Shown in pieces: positions 1-8,551 of a stretch of DNA of 64,000 bases. Within the stretch, counting starts at the first letter, position 1. Every line of letters starts with the position of its first letter. Under the pieces are notes generated by a model, which saw nothing but the letters and a program-made list of their open reading frames with translations, ran no database searches and was not told the origin of the DNA. The stretch comes from Burkholderiales bacterium 39-55-53 (lineage in GTDB: Bacteria; Pseudomonadota; Gammaproteobacteria; Burkholderiales; Burkholderiaceae_C). The stretch lies in NCBI GenBank assembly GCA_002282445.1, contig NCJK01000002.1:62001-126000 (forward strand), given 5' to 3'. Made by a program: the position numbers and the translations under genes.

Positions 1-1
1 A

Positions 2-106
2 CAAGCCAGCCACCAGTCGGTGATGATGGTGATGGAAGCGGCACGCCGCAATGGGCTGAACCAACTCACGTTTGCAGCCCAGTCGTCCGGCGGCAAAGCC
101 GACTGA
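2..106 (+). CDS. exbD: ExbD/TolR-family biopolymer transport protein (3' end only)
   Basis: The window opens inside a gene whose last 34 codons are visible; they read QASHQSVMMVMEAARRNGLN and continue to a TGA at 104-106. This matches the C-terminal periplasmic tail of ExbD/TolR proteins, where a helix with V-x-x-V-M-x-x-A and a G-L motif precedes the end. ExbD works with ExbB and TonB in the inner membrane to pass proton-motive energy to outer-membrane receptors. lpxK starts five bases after the stop, and exbB-exbD-lpxK is a common order in Burkholderiales, which supports the call. The fragment is short, so TolR cannot be fully excluded. Confidence 0.72.
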   Translation, partial: QASHQSVMMVMEAARRNGLNQLTFAAQSSGGKAD

Positions 107-111
107 CGCGC

Positions 112-1200
112 ATGAGCGCCCTAACCACCCACACGCTCAAGCAGCAACTGCTGCAGGCGTTGGTACAGGCTTGGAACGGACGCAGCACAGACACCCCCAA
201 TGTGTTGGGGCAAGTCTTGGTGGTTTTGATGCGGCCCATCAGCTGGCTATTTGCGGGTGCAGTGGCCATCCGTCGCGAACTCTACCGACGCGAGATTTAC
301 AAGCAAGAAACTATGCCCGTTCCCGTGATCGTGGTGGGCAATGTGATGGTGGGTGGCGTGGGCAAAACGCCCATCACCATGGCCTTGGTGAACCACTTGA
401 AAGCGCAAGGTTTGCGCGTGGGCGTGTTGTCTCGCGGCTATGGCCGCAAAACCACCAGCACCCTAGCGGTATCACCCAAGAGCCAATCGCTCAACGTGGG
501 CGATGAACCGTTGCTGATTGCCCGCAGCTGCCAAGTGCCCGTGTTTGTGGGCAACAGCCGTGTGGACGCAGGCCTTGCGCTGCTGAGCTTGCACCGTGAT
601 GTGCAAGTGCTGGTGTGTGACGATGGCTTGCAGCATGGCCCGCTGGCCCGCGACTTAGAGCTGTGTGTGTTTGACGAACGCGGCCTGGGCAACGGCCACA
701 TGTTGCCTGCAGGCCCGCTGCGCGAGGCGTGGCCACGCAAAGCGTTGAGCCCCAATGTGCCGTGCTTGGTGCTGAAAACAGGCGGTGAAGCTGGTCCGAA
801 CGAGTTTGCGGTGCAACGCCATTTGGCTGACTATGCGCTGCAAGCCGATGGCACGAAACGTTCGCTCAGCAGTTGGTGGGACACCCCCGTGCAAGCCTTG
901 GCGGGTATTGCAAAGCCTGAGGTGTTTTTTGCCATGTTGCGAGAGCAAGGCCTGAATGTGGTGCACACCCAAGCCCTGCCCGACCACGCCGATCTGCAAG
1001 CTTTGCAGATCGACGCTAGCCAAGGCGATGTGCTGTGCACAGAAAAAGATGCCGTCAAGTTGTGGATGCATCACCCCAAGGCTTGGGCAGTGCCGCTGCA
1101 CACCACCTTGCCCGACGAACTTTTGGCCACGATTGATTTGCATCTAGCGGCTGCCCGAAACGGAAAGTTATCATCACCCCATGGACACCAAACTGCTTGA
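112..1200 (+). CDS. lpxK: Tetraacyldisaccharide 4'-kinase LpxK
   Basis: LpxK phosphorylates the 4' position of the lipid A disaccharide precursor at the inner face of the cytoplasmic membrane. The 362-residue protein has the family's N-terminal hydrophobic/amphipathic stretch (about 30-55, [20 protein letters not shown]) and a Walker A motif GGVGKT at 81-86 within [16 protein letters not shown], followed by SRGYGRK near 105. The length is normal for LpxK. The start ATG follows the exbD stop closely, and the 3' end overlaps the next gene by 20 bases, so the genes are probably cotranscribed through kdsB. No missing motif was seen. Confidence 0.96.
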   Translation: MSALTTHTLKQQLLQALVQAWNGRSTDTPNVLGQVLVVLMRPISWLFAGAVAIRRELYRREIYKQETMPVPVIVVGNVMVGGVGKTPITMALVNHLKAQGLRVGVLSRGYGRKTTSTLAVSPKSQSLNVGDEPLLIARSCQVPVFVGNSRVDAGLALLSLHRDVQVLVCDDGLQHGPLARDLELCVFDERGLGNGHMLPAGPLREAWPRKALSPNVPCLVLKTGGEAGPNEFAVQRHLADYALQADGTKRSLSSWWDTPVQALAGIAKPEVFFAMLREQGLNVVHTQALPDHADLQALQIDASQGDVLCTEKDAVKLWMHHPKAWAVPLHTTLPDELLATIDLHLAAARNGKLSSPHGHQTA

Positions 1201-1363
1201 ACTCTTGGTCTGCCCCGTGACCAAAGGCCCTCTGGAACTGAATCGCGACACGCAAGAGCTGGTGTCGCGCAGCGCACGCTTGGCTTACCCCATTCGCGAT
1301 GGCATTCCTGTGTTGCTGGAAAACGAAGCCCGCACCCTGACCGACGCCGAGCTGGAAGCGTAA
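1181..1363 (+). CDS. Trm112 family protein (YcaR-like)
   Basis: A 60-residue protein starting [20 protein letters not shown], with the hallmark of bacterial Trm112/YcaR proteins: C-P-x-T/C-K-G near residues 11-16, then a Y-P-I-R-x-G-I-P-V-L motif (36-45). The family forms a small zinc-ribbon-like fold. Here the second cysteine pair of true zinc ribbons is absent, as is usual for the bacterial members. It overlaps lpxK by 20 bases and its stop directly abuts the kdsB start, a conserved lpxK-ycaR-kdsB arrangement. Its molecular role in bacteria is not settled. Confidence 0.93.
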   Translation: MDTKLLELLVCPVTKGPLELNRDTQELVSRSARLAYPIRDGIPVLLENEARTLTDAELEA

Positions 1364-2125
1364 ATGTCGTTTTGCGTTCTTATTCCTGCGCGCATGGCGT
1401 CATCGCGCTTGCCCGATAAACCACTGGCTGACATTGCAGGCTTACCCATGGTGGTGCGCGTGGCGCAACGTGCCAAGCTGTCTGCAGCCTCACGCGTGGT
1501 GGTTGCCGCTGACGACGCACTCATCGTGGCCGCCTGCCAAGCCCACGGCATTGATGCCGTGCTCACCCGCACCGACCACCCTTCTGGCAGCGACCGTTTG
1601 GCCGAAGCCTGCGACTTGCTGAAACTGCAAGACACCGATGTGGTGGTGAACGTGCAAGGTGACGAGCCCCTGATTGACCCCGCCTCAATTGATGCCGCAG
1701 CCCAACTTCTGCAAACACGCAGCGACTGCAGCATGAGCACCCTTGCTCACGCGATTGACAGCGTGGAAGACTTTGCCAACCCCAATGTGGTGAAGGTGGT
1801 TCTGGATGCGCGCAACACTGCGCTGTACTTCAGCCGCGCACCGATTGCTTGGTGGCGTGATGGGTTTACCCAAGGTATCACCGCACTACCAAGCCCTGCG
1901 CCGCTGCGCCATGTGGGCTTGTATGGCTACCGCGTAGGCTTTTTGCGCGAGTTCCCCAAACTGGCACAAGCGCCAATTGAGGTGACTGAATCGCTCGAAC
2001 AACTGCGTGCCATGTGGCACGGCCACCGCATAGCCGTGCACATCACCGACCACTCACCCGGCCCCGGCGTGGACACGCCAGAGGACTTGGCACGCGTTCG
2101 TGCTTTGCTAAGCGCCGTTGCGTAA
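1364..2125 (+). CDS. kdsB: 3-deoxy-manno-octulosonate cytidylyltransferase KdsB
   Basis: KdsB activates KDO with CTP to CMP-KDO, the donor for adding KDO to lipid A in the cytoplasm. The 253-residue protein has the nucleotide-binding signature L-I-P-A-R-x-x-S-x-R-L-P-x-K-P-L at residues 6-21, V-N-V-Q-G-D-E-P near 95-102, and a C-terminal G-V-D-T-P-E-D-L. The start codon follows the Trm112 stop with no gap. Length and motifs are typical. Together with lpxK it indicates an ordinary LPS inner-core pathway. Confidence 0.97.
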   Translation: MSFCVLIPARMASSRLPDKPLADIAGLPMVVRVAQRAKLSAASRVVVAADDALIVAACQAHGIDAVLTRTDHPSGSDRLAEACDLLKLQDTDVVVNVQGDEPLIDPASIDAAAQLLQTRSDCSMSTLAHAIDSVEDFANPNVVKVVLDARNTALYFSRAPIAWWRDGFTQGITALPSPAPLRHVGLYGYRVGFLREFPKLAQAPIEVTESLEQLRAMWHGHRIAVHITDHSPGPGVDTPEDLARVRALLSAVA

Positions 2126-2148
2126 GGGTTTGGAAGGGATGCACGTGA

Positions 2149-2850
<702 letters not shown>

Positions 2851-2904
2851 GTCGCACACCCAAAAAAAGGGTCCGCACGCCGCAGCCCTTCTAAGCCGCT
2901 CAGC

Positions 2905-2935
2905 AAAAGCCGCTCAATTTATTGAGCGGCTTTTT
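2905..2935. terminator. Bidirectional intrinsic terminator between adk and the asparaginase gene
   Basis: AAAA, then a perfect ten-base stem GCCGCTCAAT (2909-2918) and ATTGAGCGGC (2921-2930), then TTTTT. The tracts on both sides allow termination from either strand. The TAA stop of the convergent asparaginase gene (2919-2921 on the minus strand) sits in the hairpin loop, so the last codons of that gene form half of the stem. Confidence 0.9.
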
Positions 2936-3830
2936 CTTTGATCAGCTCCAATATCAGCGCCACACGCGCTTGCACAGGTGTGAGTGAGCCCGCGTGTTCA
3001 AACACATCGCCCTTGCGCGACTGCACGCCGCCCATGGCACACCGCGACGCACGCACCACGCGCATGCCGTGGGCTTGGGCTTCGCGTAACGCGGCCTCTA
3101 AGTCGTGATGCAAAGTGCCGTTGCCCGTGCCGGCCACCACCCAACCGTCGGGGGCATCGTGAGCGCAGAGGGCTCGTACCAAGCGGCCATCTGCACCTGT
3201 GTGATTGAGCACGATCTCCACACGTGGCCAAGCACGAACCGACAACACATCCTCCACACTGGGTATGCCCCATGGCAAGTGCGTTGATGTGGACTGAACA
3301 GTGACAAACGGGTTGCGCTGCTGGCTGTGCAGCTTTTGCACGGCGTCCCCGGGGTGCACATGGCCTGCACATACCAAAGACACGCCAAACACATCGTGGC
3401 GCTGGACCCAAGACATGGCTTCTTCTAAGTTGGCAGGACCATCGCTGTCTGGCGCATTGGCTGGCAGCATGGCGCAGGTGATGGCCACTGGCTTGTTGGG
3501 TGACAACACGGTTTGCAAAAAGTAGGCAGTTTCTTCCACGGTATCGGTACCATGGGTGATGACCACACCTTGCACATCGTCTTGATCTAGCCAGTGTTGG
3601 GTGCGCTCTAGCAACTGCTGCCACAGCGCAAACGACATGTCTTTGCTGTCGACTTGGGCCAATTGCTCAGACACCCAATCGATGCCACCGGTGTTGACAT
3701 CGGTCATCAACGCATTGACTTCAACTTGGCCAGCTTGGTAGTTGTGTGGCGCACTCAGGTCGTCCGTCAGGCCCGCAATCGTGCCGCCTGTGGCCAAAAC
3801 AACGATTTTTTTAGTTTTTTTTGCATTCAT
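2919..3830 (-). CDS. Asparaginase
   Basis: Asparaginases hydrolyse L-asparagine to aspartate and ammonia. The 303-residue protein shows both family signatures: V-L-A-T-G-G-T-I-A-G at residues 11-20, with the nucleophile threonine T17, and I-T-H-G-T-D-T-V-E-E-T-A (about 88-100) with the second catalytic Thr-Asp pair. There is no signal peptide, so it is probably cytoplasmic (type I-like), although sequence alone does not fix substrate affinity or localisation. It lies divergently from lexA with only 95 bases between start codons. The lexA -35 element begins four bases from this gene's ATG, so the promoters are interleaved. Confidence 0.9.
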   Translation of the reverse strand: MNAKKTKKIVVLATGGTIAGLTDDLSAPHNYQAGQVEVNALMTDVNTGGIDWVSEQLAQVDSKDMSFALWQQLLERTQHWLDQDDVQGVVITHGTDTVEETAYFLQTVLSPNKPVAITCAMLPANAPDSDGPANLEEAMSWVQRHDVFGVSLVCAGHVHPGDAVQKLHSQQRNPFVTVQSTSTHLPWGIPSVEDVLSVRAWPRVEIVLNHTGADGRLVRALCAHDAPDGWVVAGTGNGTLHHDLEAALREAQAHGMRVVRASRCAMGGVQSRKGDVFEHAGSLTPVQARVALILELIKEKAAQ

Positions 3831-3833
3831 GGC

Positions 3834-3887
3834 TTGCCAAACTCAAAAAGCTGGTTAAAAATACAGTTACTGGATGTGCAAACAGTC
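3834..3887 (+). promoter_or_regulatory. lexA promoter with LexA (SOS) box
   Basis: A candidate -35 TTGCCA (3834-3839) and -10 TAAAAA (3856-3861) are separated by 16 bases. Directly downstream, at 3868-3887, lies TACTGGATGTGCAAACAGTC, which fits the LexA box CTGT-N8-ACAG with one mismatch (CTGG) and also keeps the flanking TA. The inferred transcription start falls at the upstream edge of the box, so bound LexA should block its own promoter. This supports autoregulation of lexA, possibly together with the small gene behind it. Confidence 0.82.
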
Positions 3888-3925
3888 ACACCACCTAAGA
3901 CACACATTGTGCAGGAGTCGAACCG

Positions 3926-4582
3926 ATGATTGAAATGCCAAAACTTACCGCCCGTCAGCAACAGATTCTGGAACTCATCCAGTCTGCCATTGCCAACACC
4001 GGTTCGCCCCCTACCCGCGCAGAAATTGCCGCAGAGCTTGGCTTCAAATCAGCCAATGCCGCTGAAGAGCATTTGCAAGCCTTGGCCCGCAAAGGTGCCA
4101 TCGAATTGGTGAGCGGCACTTCTCGCGGCATTCGCCTCAAAGGTGGCAACCAACGCAGCTACCAAGAAAGCAACTTCAGCGCATCGCCTTCGGGCTTCTC
4201 TCTGCCACTCGTGGGACGCGTGGCAGCAGGTTCACCCATCTTGGCACAAGAGCATGTGGACCAAACCTATTTTGTGGAAAGCAGTTTGTTCCAACGCAAG
4301 CCAGACTACTTGCTACGTGTGCGTGGCATGTCGATGCGCGACGCCGGCATCATGGACGGCGACTTGCTAGCCGTGCAATCCACCCGCGATGCCAAAAACG
4401 GCCAAATCGTGGTGGCCCGCTTGGGCGAAGACGTGACCGTCAAGCGCTTTCGCAAAACTGCCAGCCACATTGAGCTGCTCGCCGAAAACCCAGACTTCAA
4501 AACCATTGTGGTTGAGCCAGGCGAGCCCTTTGAAATTGAGGGTTTGGCCGTCGGCCTGATCCGTAACACCATGATGATGTAA
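3926..4582 (+). CDS. lexA: LexA repressor, SOS-response autoprotease
   Basis: LexA represses DNA-damage genes and cleaves itself when activated by RecA filaments. The 218-residue protein has a winged HTH (about 1-70) and an S24 peptidase domain. The Ala101-Gly102 cleavage site (VAAGSP), Ser136 (GMSMRD) and Lys173 (TVKRF) are all in place. The ATG at 3926 has a good ribosome binding site (CAGGAG, spacing 8); a second in-frame ATG at 3935 would remove three residues and matches many LexA N-termini. An SOS box lies upstream. A small unknown gene follows after 15 bases and is probably cotranscribed. Confidence 0.97.
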   Translation: MIEMPKLTARQQQILELIQSAIANTGSPPTRAEIAAELGFKSANAAEEHLQALARKGAIELVSGTSRGIRLKGGNQRSYQESNFSASPSGFSLPLVGRVAAGSPILAQEHVDQTYFVESSLFQRKPDYLLRVRGMSMRDAGIMDGDLLAVQSTRDAKNGQIVVARLGEDVTVKRFRKTASHIELLAENPDFKTIVVEPGEPFEIEGLAVGLIRNTMMM

Positions 4583-4597
4583 AGAAAGCACACGACC

Positions 4598-4834
4598 ATG
4601 AGCCTCGCACTTTTTGGCGCCTATCGCCTCTTGAACCCTCTGCAAAACGTTGTTCGCGGCTTCATGCCAGAGCAAGCCCTTCAAAGCACACGTCGTCCCT
4701 TACCATTGCGCGTGGCACGCGTGATGGAAGCCCAGCACAGCCGCAGCCAAGCGGGCCGCATGGTCATCTCAGGCCGTATGGCCGATGTGTGCGCTGAACT
4801 CGACCGTTTGGCCGAGCTGGAAAACCGCCACTGA
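4598..4834 (+). CDS. Small conserved-type protein of unknown function downstream of lexA
   Basis: A 78-residue basic protein that I do not recognise. It starts MSLALFGAYRLLNPLQNVV and ends in a leucine/glutamate-rich helix (about 60-76, MADVCAELDRLAELEN). There is no signal peptide and no clear transmembrane segment; the N-terminal 20 residues are moderately hydrophobic and could be amphipathic. It starts 15 bases after the lexA stop, codon use looks like its neighbours, and no terminator separates the two. It is therefore likely to be part of the LexA-controlled transcript. Its function is unknown; an SOS-linked role is inferred from position only. Confidence 0.7.
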   Translation: MSLALFGAYRLLNPLQNVVRGFMPEQALQSTRRPLPLRVARVMEAQHSRSQAGRMVISGRMADVCAELDRLAELENRH

Positions 4835-4894
4835 TCTTGCATTTGGGTTCACGCACCTCGCGTGAAGTCCCGTGTCGCAGGGCACAATCGGGGA

Positions 4895-5902
4895 ATGAAT
4901 ATTGTCATCCTTGACGACTACCAAGATGTTGTGCGCAAACTGTCTTGCTCGTCCAAATTAGAAGCCTACCCTGCCAAGGTTTACACCAACACCATCAAGG
5001 GCGTTGGCCAGTTATCCGTCAGACTGCGTGATGCCGAAGTGCTGGTGCTGATCCGTGAACGCACACACATCAACCGCCAGTTGCTAGACAAACTTCCCAA
5101 GCTCAAACTCATTTCTCAAACCGGCAAGATCGGTAGCCACGTGGATGTAGCGGCTTGCACGGAACGCGGCATTGCCGTGGCCGAAGGCTCGGGCTCACCC
5201 ATCGCGCCCGCCGAACTGACATGGACTTTGATCATGGCCGCCATGCGACGCCTGCCGCAGTACATCAGCAACCTCAAGCACGGCGCTTGGCAACAATCTG
5301 GTTTCAAATCCAGTGCGATGCCGACCAACTTTGGCCTTGGTCAAGTGTTACGTGGCAAAACATTGGGTATTTGGGGCTACGGCAAGATCGGCCAACTTCT
5401 GGCGGGCTACGGCAAAGCATTTGGCATGCGGGTGGTCATCTGGGGCAGCGAAGCTTCTCGTGAACGTGCGGCCAAAGATGGTCTGAATGTGGCTGAAACG
5501 CGCGAAGAATTTTTTGAACAGTCTGATGTGCTCACACTCAATCTGCGCTTGGTCGACGAGACGCGTGGCATCGTGAAGCTGGCCGACCTGAGCCGCATGA
5601 AACCCACAGCCTTGTTGGTGAACACCTCTCGCGCCGAGCTGATTGAGCCCGATGCCCTGATGACGGGCCTGAATCGCGGCCGCCCCGGCATGGCGGCCAT
5701 TGATGTGTTTGAGAGCGAACCCATCATGCAAGGCCAAGCGCTGCTGCGCTTGGAAAACTGCATTTGCACGCCCCACATCGGATATGTGGAACAAGACAGC
5801 TATGAGCTGTACTTCGGCACGGCGTTTGACAACGTGGTGAACTTCATCAAGGGCACGCCCACCAACATCGTCAACCCGGGCGCACTGCAAGTACGCCGCT
5901 GA
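4895..5902 (+). CDS. D-isomer-specific 2-hydroxyacid dehydrogenase family protein
   Basis: NAD(P)-dependent oxidoreductase of the D-2-hydroxyacid dehydrogenase superfamily (relatives include phosphoglycerate and glyoxylate/hydroxypyruvate reductases). The nucleotide-binding motif G-Y-G-K-I-G lies near residue 155. The catalytic Arg (NTSRAEL), Glu (VFESEP) and His (CTPHIGY) are all present. The frame is open from a GTG at 4862, but alignment with the family starts at MNIVILDDYQD, so I place the start at 4895, giving 335 residues. The substrate cannot be told from sequence. It converges on a GST gene, with 19 bases between the stops. Confidence 0.88.
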   Translation: MNIVILDDYQDVVRKLSCSSKLEAYPAKVYTNTIKGVGQLSVRLRDAEVLVLIRERTHINRQLLDKLPKLKLISQTGKIGSHVDVAACTERGIAVAEGSGSPIAPAELTWTLIMAAMRRLPQYISNLKHGAWQQSGFKSSAMPTNFGLGQVLRGKTLGIWGYGKIGQLLAGYGKAFGMRVVIWGSEASRERAAKDGLNVAETREEFFEQSDVLTLNLRLVDETRGIVKLADLSRMKPTALLVNTSRAELIEPDALMTGLNRGRPGMAAIDVFESEPIMQGQALLRLENCICTPHIGYVEQDSYELYFGTAFDNVVNFIKGTPTNIVNPGALQVRR

Positions 5903-5921
5903 GTGGTTGGACAGGAGCGGC

Positions 5922-6587
5922 CTAGCTGGCCTTCTTGGCCATACGCTCGGCCATCAAGGCCATGCAGGCTTTGCGGTCGGCGTTGACTTTTTGCACCGAA
6001 GCACGCTCGGCCATTTGCTGGCTGTAGGCTTTCACGGGCAAGTGGGCCAACATGTCTTCGCCATACACAGCCTTAGATGCCATGGACGCAAGTGGCAAAT
6101 TCACGATGGCGGAGCAATCGGCCAGTGTGAAAGTGTCGCCCGCCACATAAGGCGAAAACTTCAACAGCTTGGTCAAGCCTTCCACGCCTTTGGCGAGCTG
6201 TTTGCGCACTCGAATCTGGGTCGCTTCATCGACCTTGCCACCAAAGAACGCCTGTGGGTAAAGCTCACGCGCCACCAACTCAACATGCAGTTCTAGGTAG
6301 GTGATGATTTCGCGCACCTTGGCTGCCTCAAAAGCATCGGTGGGCATGAGCGGGTGATGTGGGTAGGCTTGTTCGATGTATTCGGCACACACCAAGGATT
6401 CGCTGATGCAACCCTGTGGCGTTTCTAAAAACGGCACTTTGCCCATGGGCGAGCGCAACAAGGTGGCGGGCTCAACGGGGTTGACCCAGACCAAGTCTTC
6501 TTCAAACGGCACAGCTTTTTCAAGCAGCTGAATTTTGAGTTTGTTGTAGTAGTTGCTGACAGCGAAACCGCAGAGTTTGAGGGTCAT
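5922..6587 (-). CDS. Glutathione S-transferase family protein
   Basis: A 221-residue cytoplasmic GST-fold protein with a thioredoxin-like N-terminal domain (about 1-78; starts MTLKLCGFAVSNYYNKLKIQ, with the V-P-F cis-proline region and E-S-L-V-C-A-E-Y-I-E) and an all-helical C-terminal domain (about 85-210, including A-D-C-S-A-I). The frame extends upstream to 6659, but the ATG at 6587 has a GGAG ribosome binding site seven bases away and matches the family start. It is a standalone gene between a dehydrogenase and the acyl-CoA cluster. The substrate is unknown; detoxification or a thiol-transfer role is possible. Confidence 0.88.
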   Translation of the reverse strand: MTLKLCGFAVSNYYNKLKIQLLEKAVPFEEDLVWVNPVEPATLLRSPMGKVPFLETPQGCISESLVCAEYIEQAYPHHPLMPTDAFEAAKVREIITYLELHVELVARELYPQAFFGGKVDEATQIRVRKQLAKGVEGLTKLLKFSPYVAGDTFTLADCSAIVNLPLASMASKAVYGEDMLAHLPVKAYSQQMAERASVQKVNADRKACMALMAERMAKKAS

Positions 6588-6718
6588 GGAAGTGCTCCGG
6601 TGAATGAAGTTTGAATTTATTCTGGCACAGCCTATTGCAGCGCAGGCTTGTAGGGGCATAAGCCAAGTCGCCTAGGTGCAACTCAAAAAGCCAAGCCTGC
6701 TCGGCCATAATCTTCGCC

Positions 6719-7684
6719 ATGAATTCCATCTACAAAACCATAGGCATTTTGGGAGGCGCCACAGAAGCGCTGCAAATCGCATCCGAGGGCGTGGCCGACT
6801 TCGCCACCATTGACCGTATCTTGCGCGACCAAGCGGGCTTCAAGCTTGGCCCTTTCCAACTGCTCGACATCGCAGGCATTGATGTAGCGCATGAGGCCAT
6901 CACGTCCGTCTACCTTCAATACTTGAGCGAGCCACGTTTCCGACCTAGCCCCATTGCGGCACAACATATCAGTGACGGCAAGCTAGGCCAAAAAGCAGGC
7001 AAAGGTTTTTACACCTATGTGAATGGCGAAGCTCAGATGCTCGCCGAGCAAGTCACGCCTAGCGTGGCAGAGATGCCACCCGTGTGGGTGTCTACCCGCG
7101 CCATGCGCCGCCCTGAGCTGCTGCAATTGCTCAAAGACTTGGGTGCCAAGATTGAAACCGGTGCATCGCCCTCGGCGCAAGCGCTGTCCATCGTCGCGCC
7201 CTTGGGCTTTGACGTGACCACCGTGGCCATCGTCGAGCGCCTCGACCCCGCCCGCACGGTGGGCATCGACATGCTGATTGACGACAAGCTCACCCAACGC
7301 CGTGTGCTGGCCACCAGCCCTGCGACACGCGCCGACATGCGCGATGCCGCGCACGCAATGTTTGCCCGAGATGGCAAAGCCGTGACCGTGATTCGTGACA
7401 GCGGTGGTTTTGTGACGCAACGTGTGGTGGCCAACATCATCAACATCGCTTGCGACATGTGCCAACAAGGCCTGTGTACCCCAGAAGAAATCGAAGCCAC
7501 GGGAGCCGCCGACTTAGGTCACAGCATGGGCCCGCTGACCATGGGTAACAAATACGGTCCGACTGAGATTTTGGAAGTGCTATTCAACGTGCAAACCGTA
7601 TATGGCGACACCCGCTACCGCCCTAGCCCCTGGCTGCGCCGCCGTGGCGCACTGGGTTTGAGCCTCATGCACGTCGAAAGCTAA
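6719..7684 (+). CDS. 3-hydroxyacyl-CoA dehydrogenase homologue lacking the NAD-binding domain (internal in-frame deletion)
   Basis: Relatives (PaaH/PaaC-like, roughly 500 residues) oxidise 3-hydroxyacyl-CoA with NAD+ and have four parts: NAD-binding Rossmann domain, C-terminal helical domain, reduced Rossmann-like domain, second helical domain. Here the first 13 residues, MNSIYKTIGILGG, are the usual N-terminus leading into the dinucleotide loop. The next residues, ATEALQIASEGVADF, already belong to the first helical domain. About 180-190 residues, including the G-x-G-x-x-G motif and the catalytic His-containing segment, are missing without a frame shift. The reduced Rossmann-like part (about 115-185) and second helical domain (about 215-300) remain. 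The enoyl-CoA gene follows after six bases. Dehydrogenase activity is unlikely; whether the product has another role or the gene is decaying is unknown. Confidence 0.85.
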   Translation: MNSIYKTIGILGGATEALQIASEGVADFATIDRILRDQAGFKLGPFQLLDIAGIDVAHEAITSVYLQYLSEPRFRPSPIAAQHISDGKLGQKAGKGFYTYVNGEAQMLAEQVTPSVAEMPPVWVSTRAMRRPELLQLLKDLGAKIETGASPSAQALSIVAPLGFDVTTVAIVERLDPARTVGIDMLIDDKLTQRRVLATSPATRADMRDAAHAMFARDGKAVTVIRDSGGFVTQRVVANIINIACDMCQQGLCTPEEIEATGAADLGHSMGPLTMGNKYGPTEILEVLFNVQTVYGDTRYRPSPWLRRRGALGLSLMHVES

Positions 7685-7690
7685 AGCCTC

Positions 7691-8470
7691 ATGAGCGCTC
7701 AACTCAAAAGCACCAACCAAGGTCAGACGCTTATCTTGACCTTGTCAGACCCCGCGCTACGCAACGCGATGGGGCCGGCCATGTATGCCGCTGGAATTGA
7801 AGCGCTCAATGTGGCCGAGACCAACCCTGATATTCGTAGCGTGGTCATCACGGGAGAAGGCGCGCATTTTTGTGCGGGTAGCGATGTGCACCGACTTCAA
7901 GCCAATCGCGAACAGCCTGCCGAAGTACAAGCCCAAACGATTGAAAGCCTGCACAACTGGATGGAAGCGATTCGCACCTTCCCCAAGCCCGTCATTGCAG
8001 CGGTTGAAGGCGCGGCTGTCGGATCAGGCTTTTCACTCGCTTTGATGTGTGACCTGATCGTGGCGGCAGACAACAGTGTGTTTGCCATGGCCTACAGCAA
8101 TTTAGGCTTATCGCCTGATGCAGGCGGGAGCTGGAATCTGACGCACGCCCTGCCGCGCCAATTGGCAGCCGAGTTGTTGCTGCTGGGTGACCGCATCAGC
8201 GCACAACGCTTACACGAGCTGGGTGTGGTGAACCGCGTAGTGGACAGCGGCCATGCCCTGCCCCAAGCATTGGAATTGGCTGAACGCATCAATGCCCGCG
8301 CACCCAATGTGATGAACAGCATCAAAGAACTCATCAACGACGCCTCCGTCAACAGCATGACAGAGCAGTTGGCACAAGAACGCAACCAATTTGTAAAAAA
8401 CTTGCATCACACCAATGCAGGCATCGGCATCCAAGCCTTCCTCAACAAAGAAGCACCACACTACAAATAA
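7691..8470 (+). CDS. Enoyl-CoA hydratase/isomerase family protein (PaaG-like)
   Basis: A 259-residue crotonase-fold protein, probably in a beta-oxidation or phenylacetate-type CoA pathway. It has the oxyanion-hole motifs (FCAGSDV near 60; A-A-V-G-S-G-F-S-L-A-L-M-C-D near 105-120) and N-L-G-L-S-P-D-A-G-G-S. The two glutamates of classical hydratases are replaced (Ser in GSGFSLA and Tyr in FAMAYS), while Asp in SPDAGG fits PaaG-type isomerases and the related 'alternative' oxepin-CoA hydrolases. An isomerase or ring-opening role is therefore more likely than plain hydration; this is inferred. It sits six bases behind the truncated dehydrogenase gene, in an operon. Confidence 0.85.
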   Translation: MSAQLKSTNQGQTLILTLSDPALRNAMGPAMYAAGIEALNVAETNPDIRSVVITGEGAHFCAGSDVHRLQANREQPAEVQAQTIESLHNWMEAIRTFPKPVIAAVEGAAVGSGFSLALMCDLIVAADNSVFAMAYSNLGLSPDAGGSWNLTHALPRQLAAELLLLGDRISAQRLHELGVVNRVVDSGHALPQALELAERINARAPNVMNSIKELINDASVNSMTEQLAQERNQFVKNLHHTNAGIGIQAFLNKEAPHYK

Positions 8471-8551
8471 ATATCCACTCCAAAGACCCGCATCCAGATT
8501 GGGTCTCCAGAGTGACAAATTCTTACTTTCAGGTCACACAAAAGACAGGCT

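Noticed and set aside
8471-8551. Inverted repeat AGACCC/GGGTCT before the Crp/Fnr gene as a terminator or operator
   Set aside because: Six-base arms with a ten-base spacer and no T tract; too weak to call.
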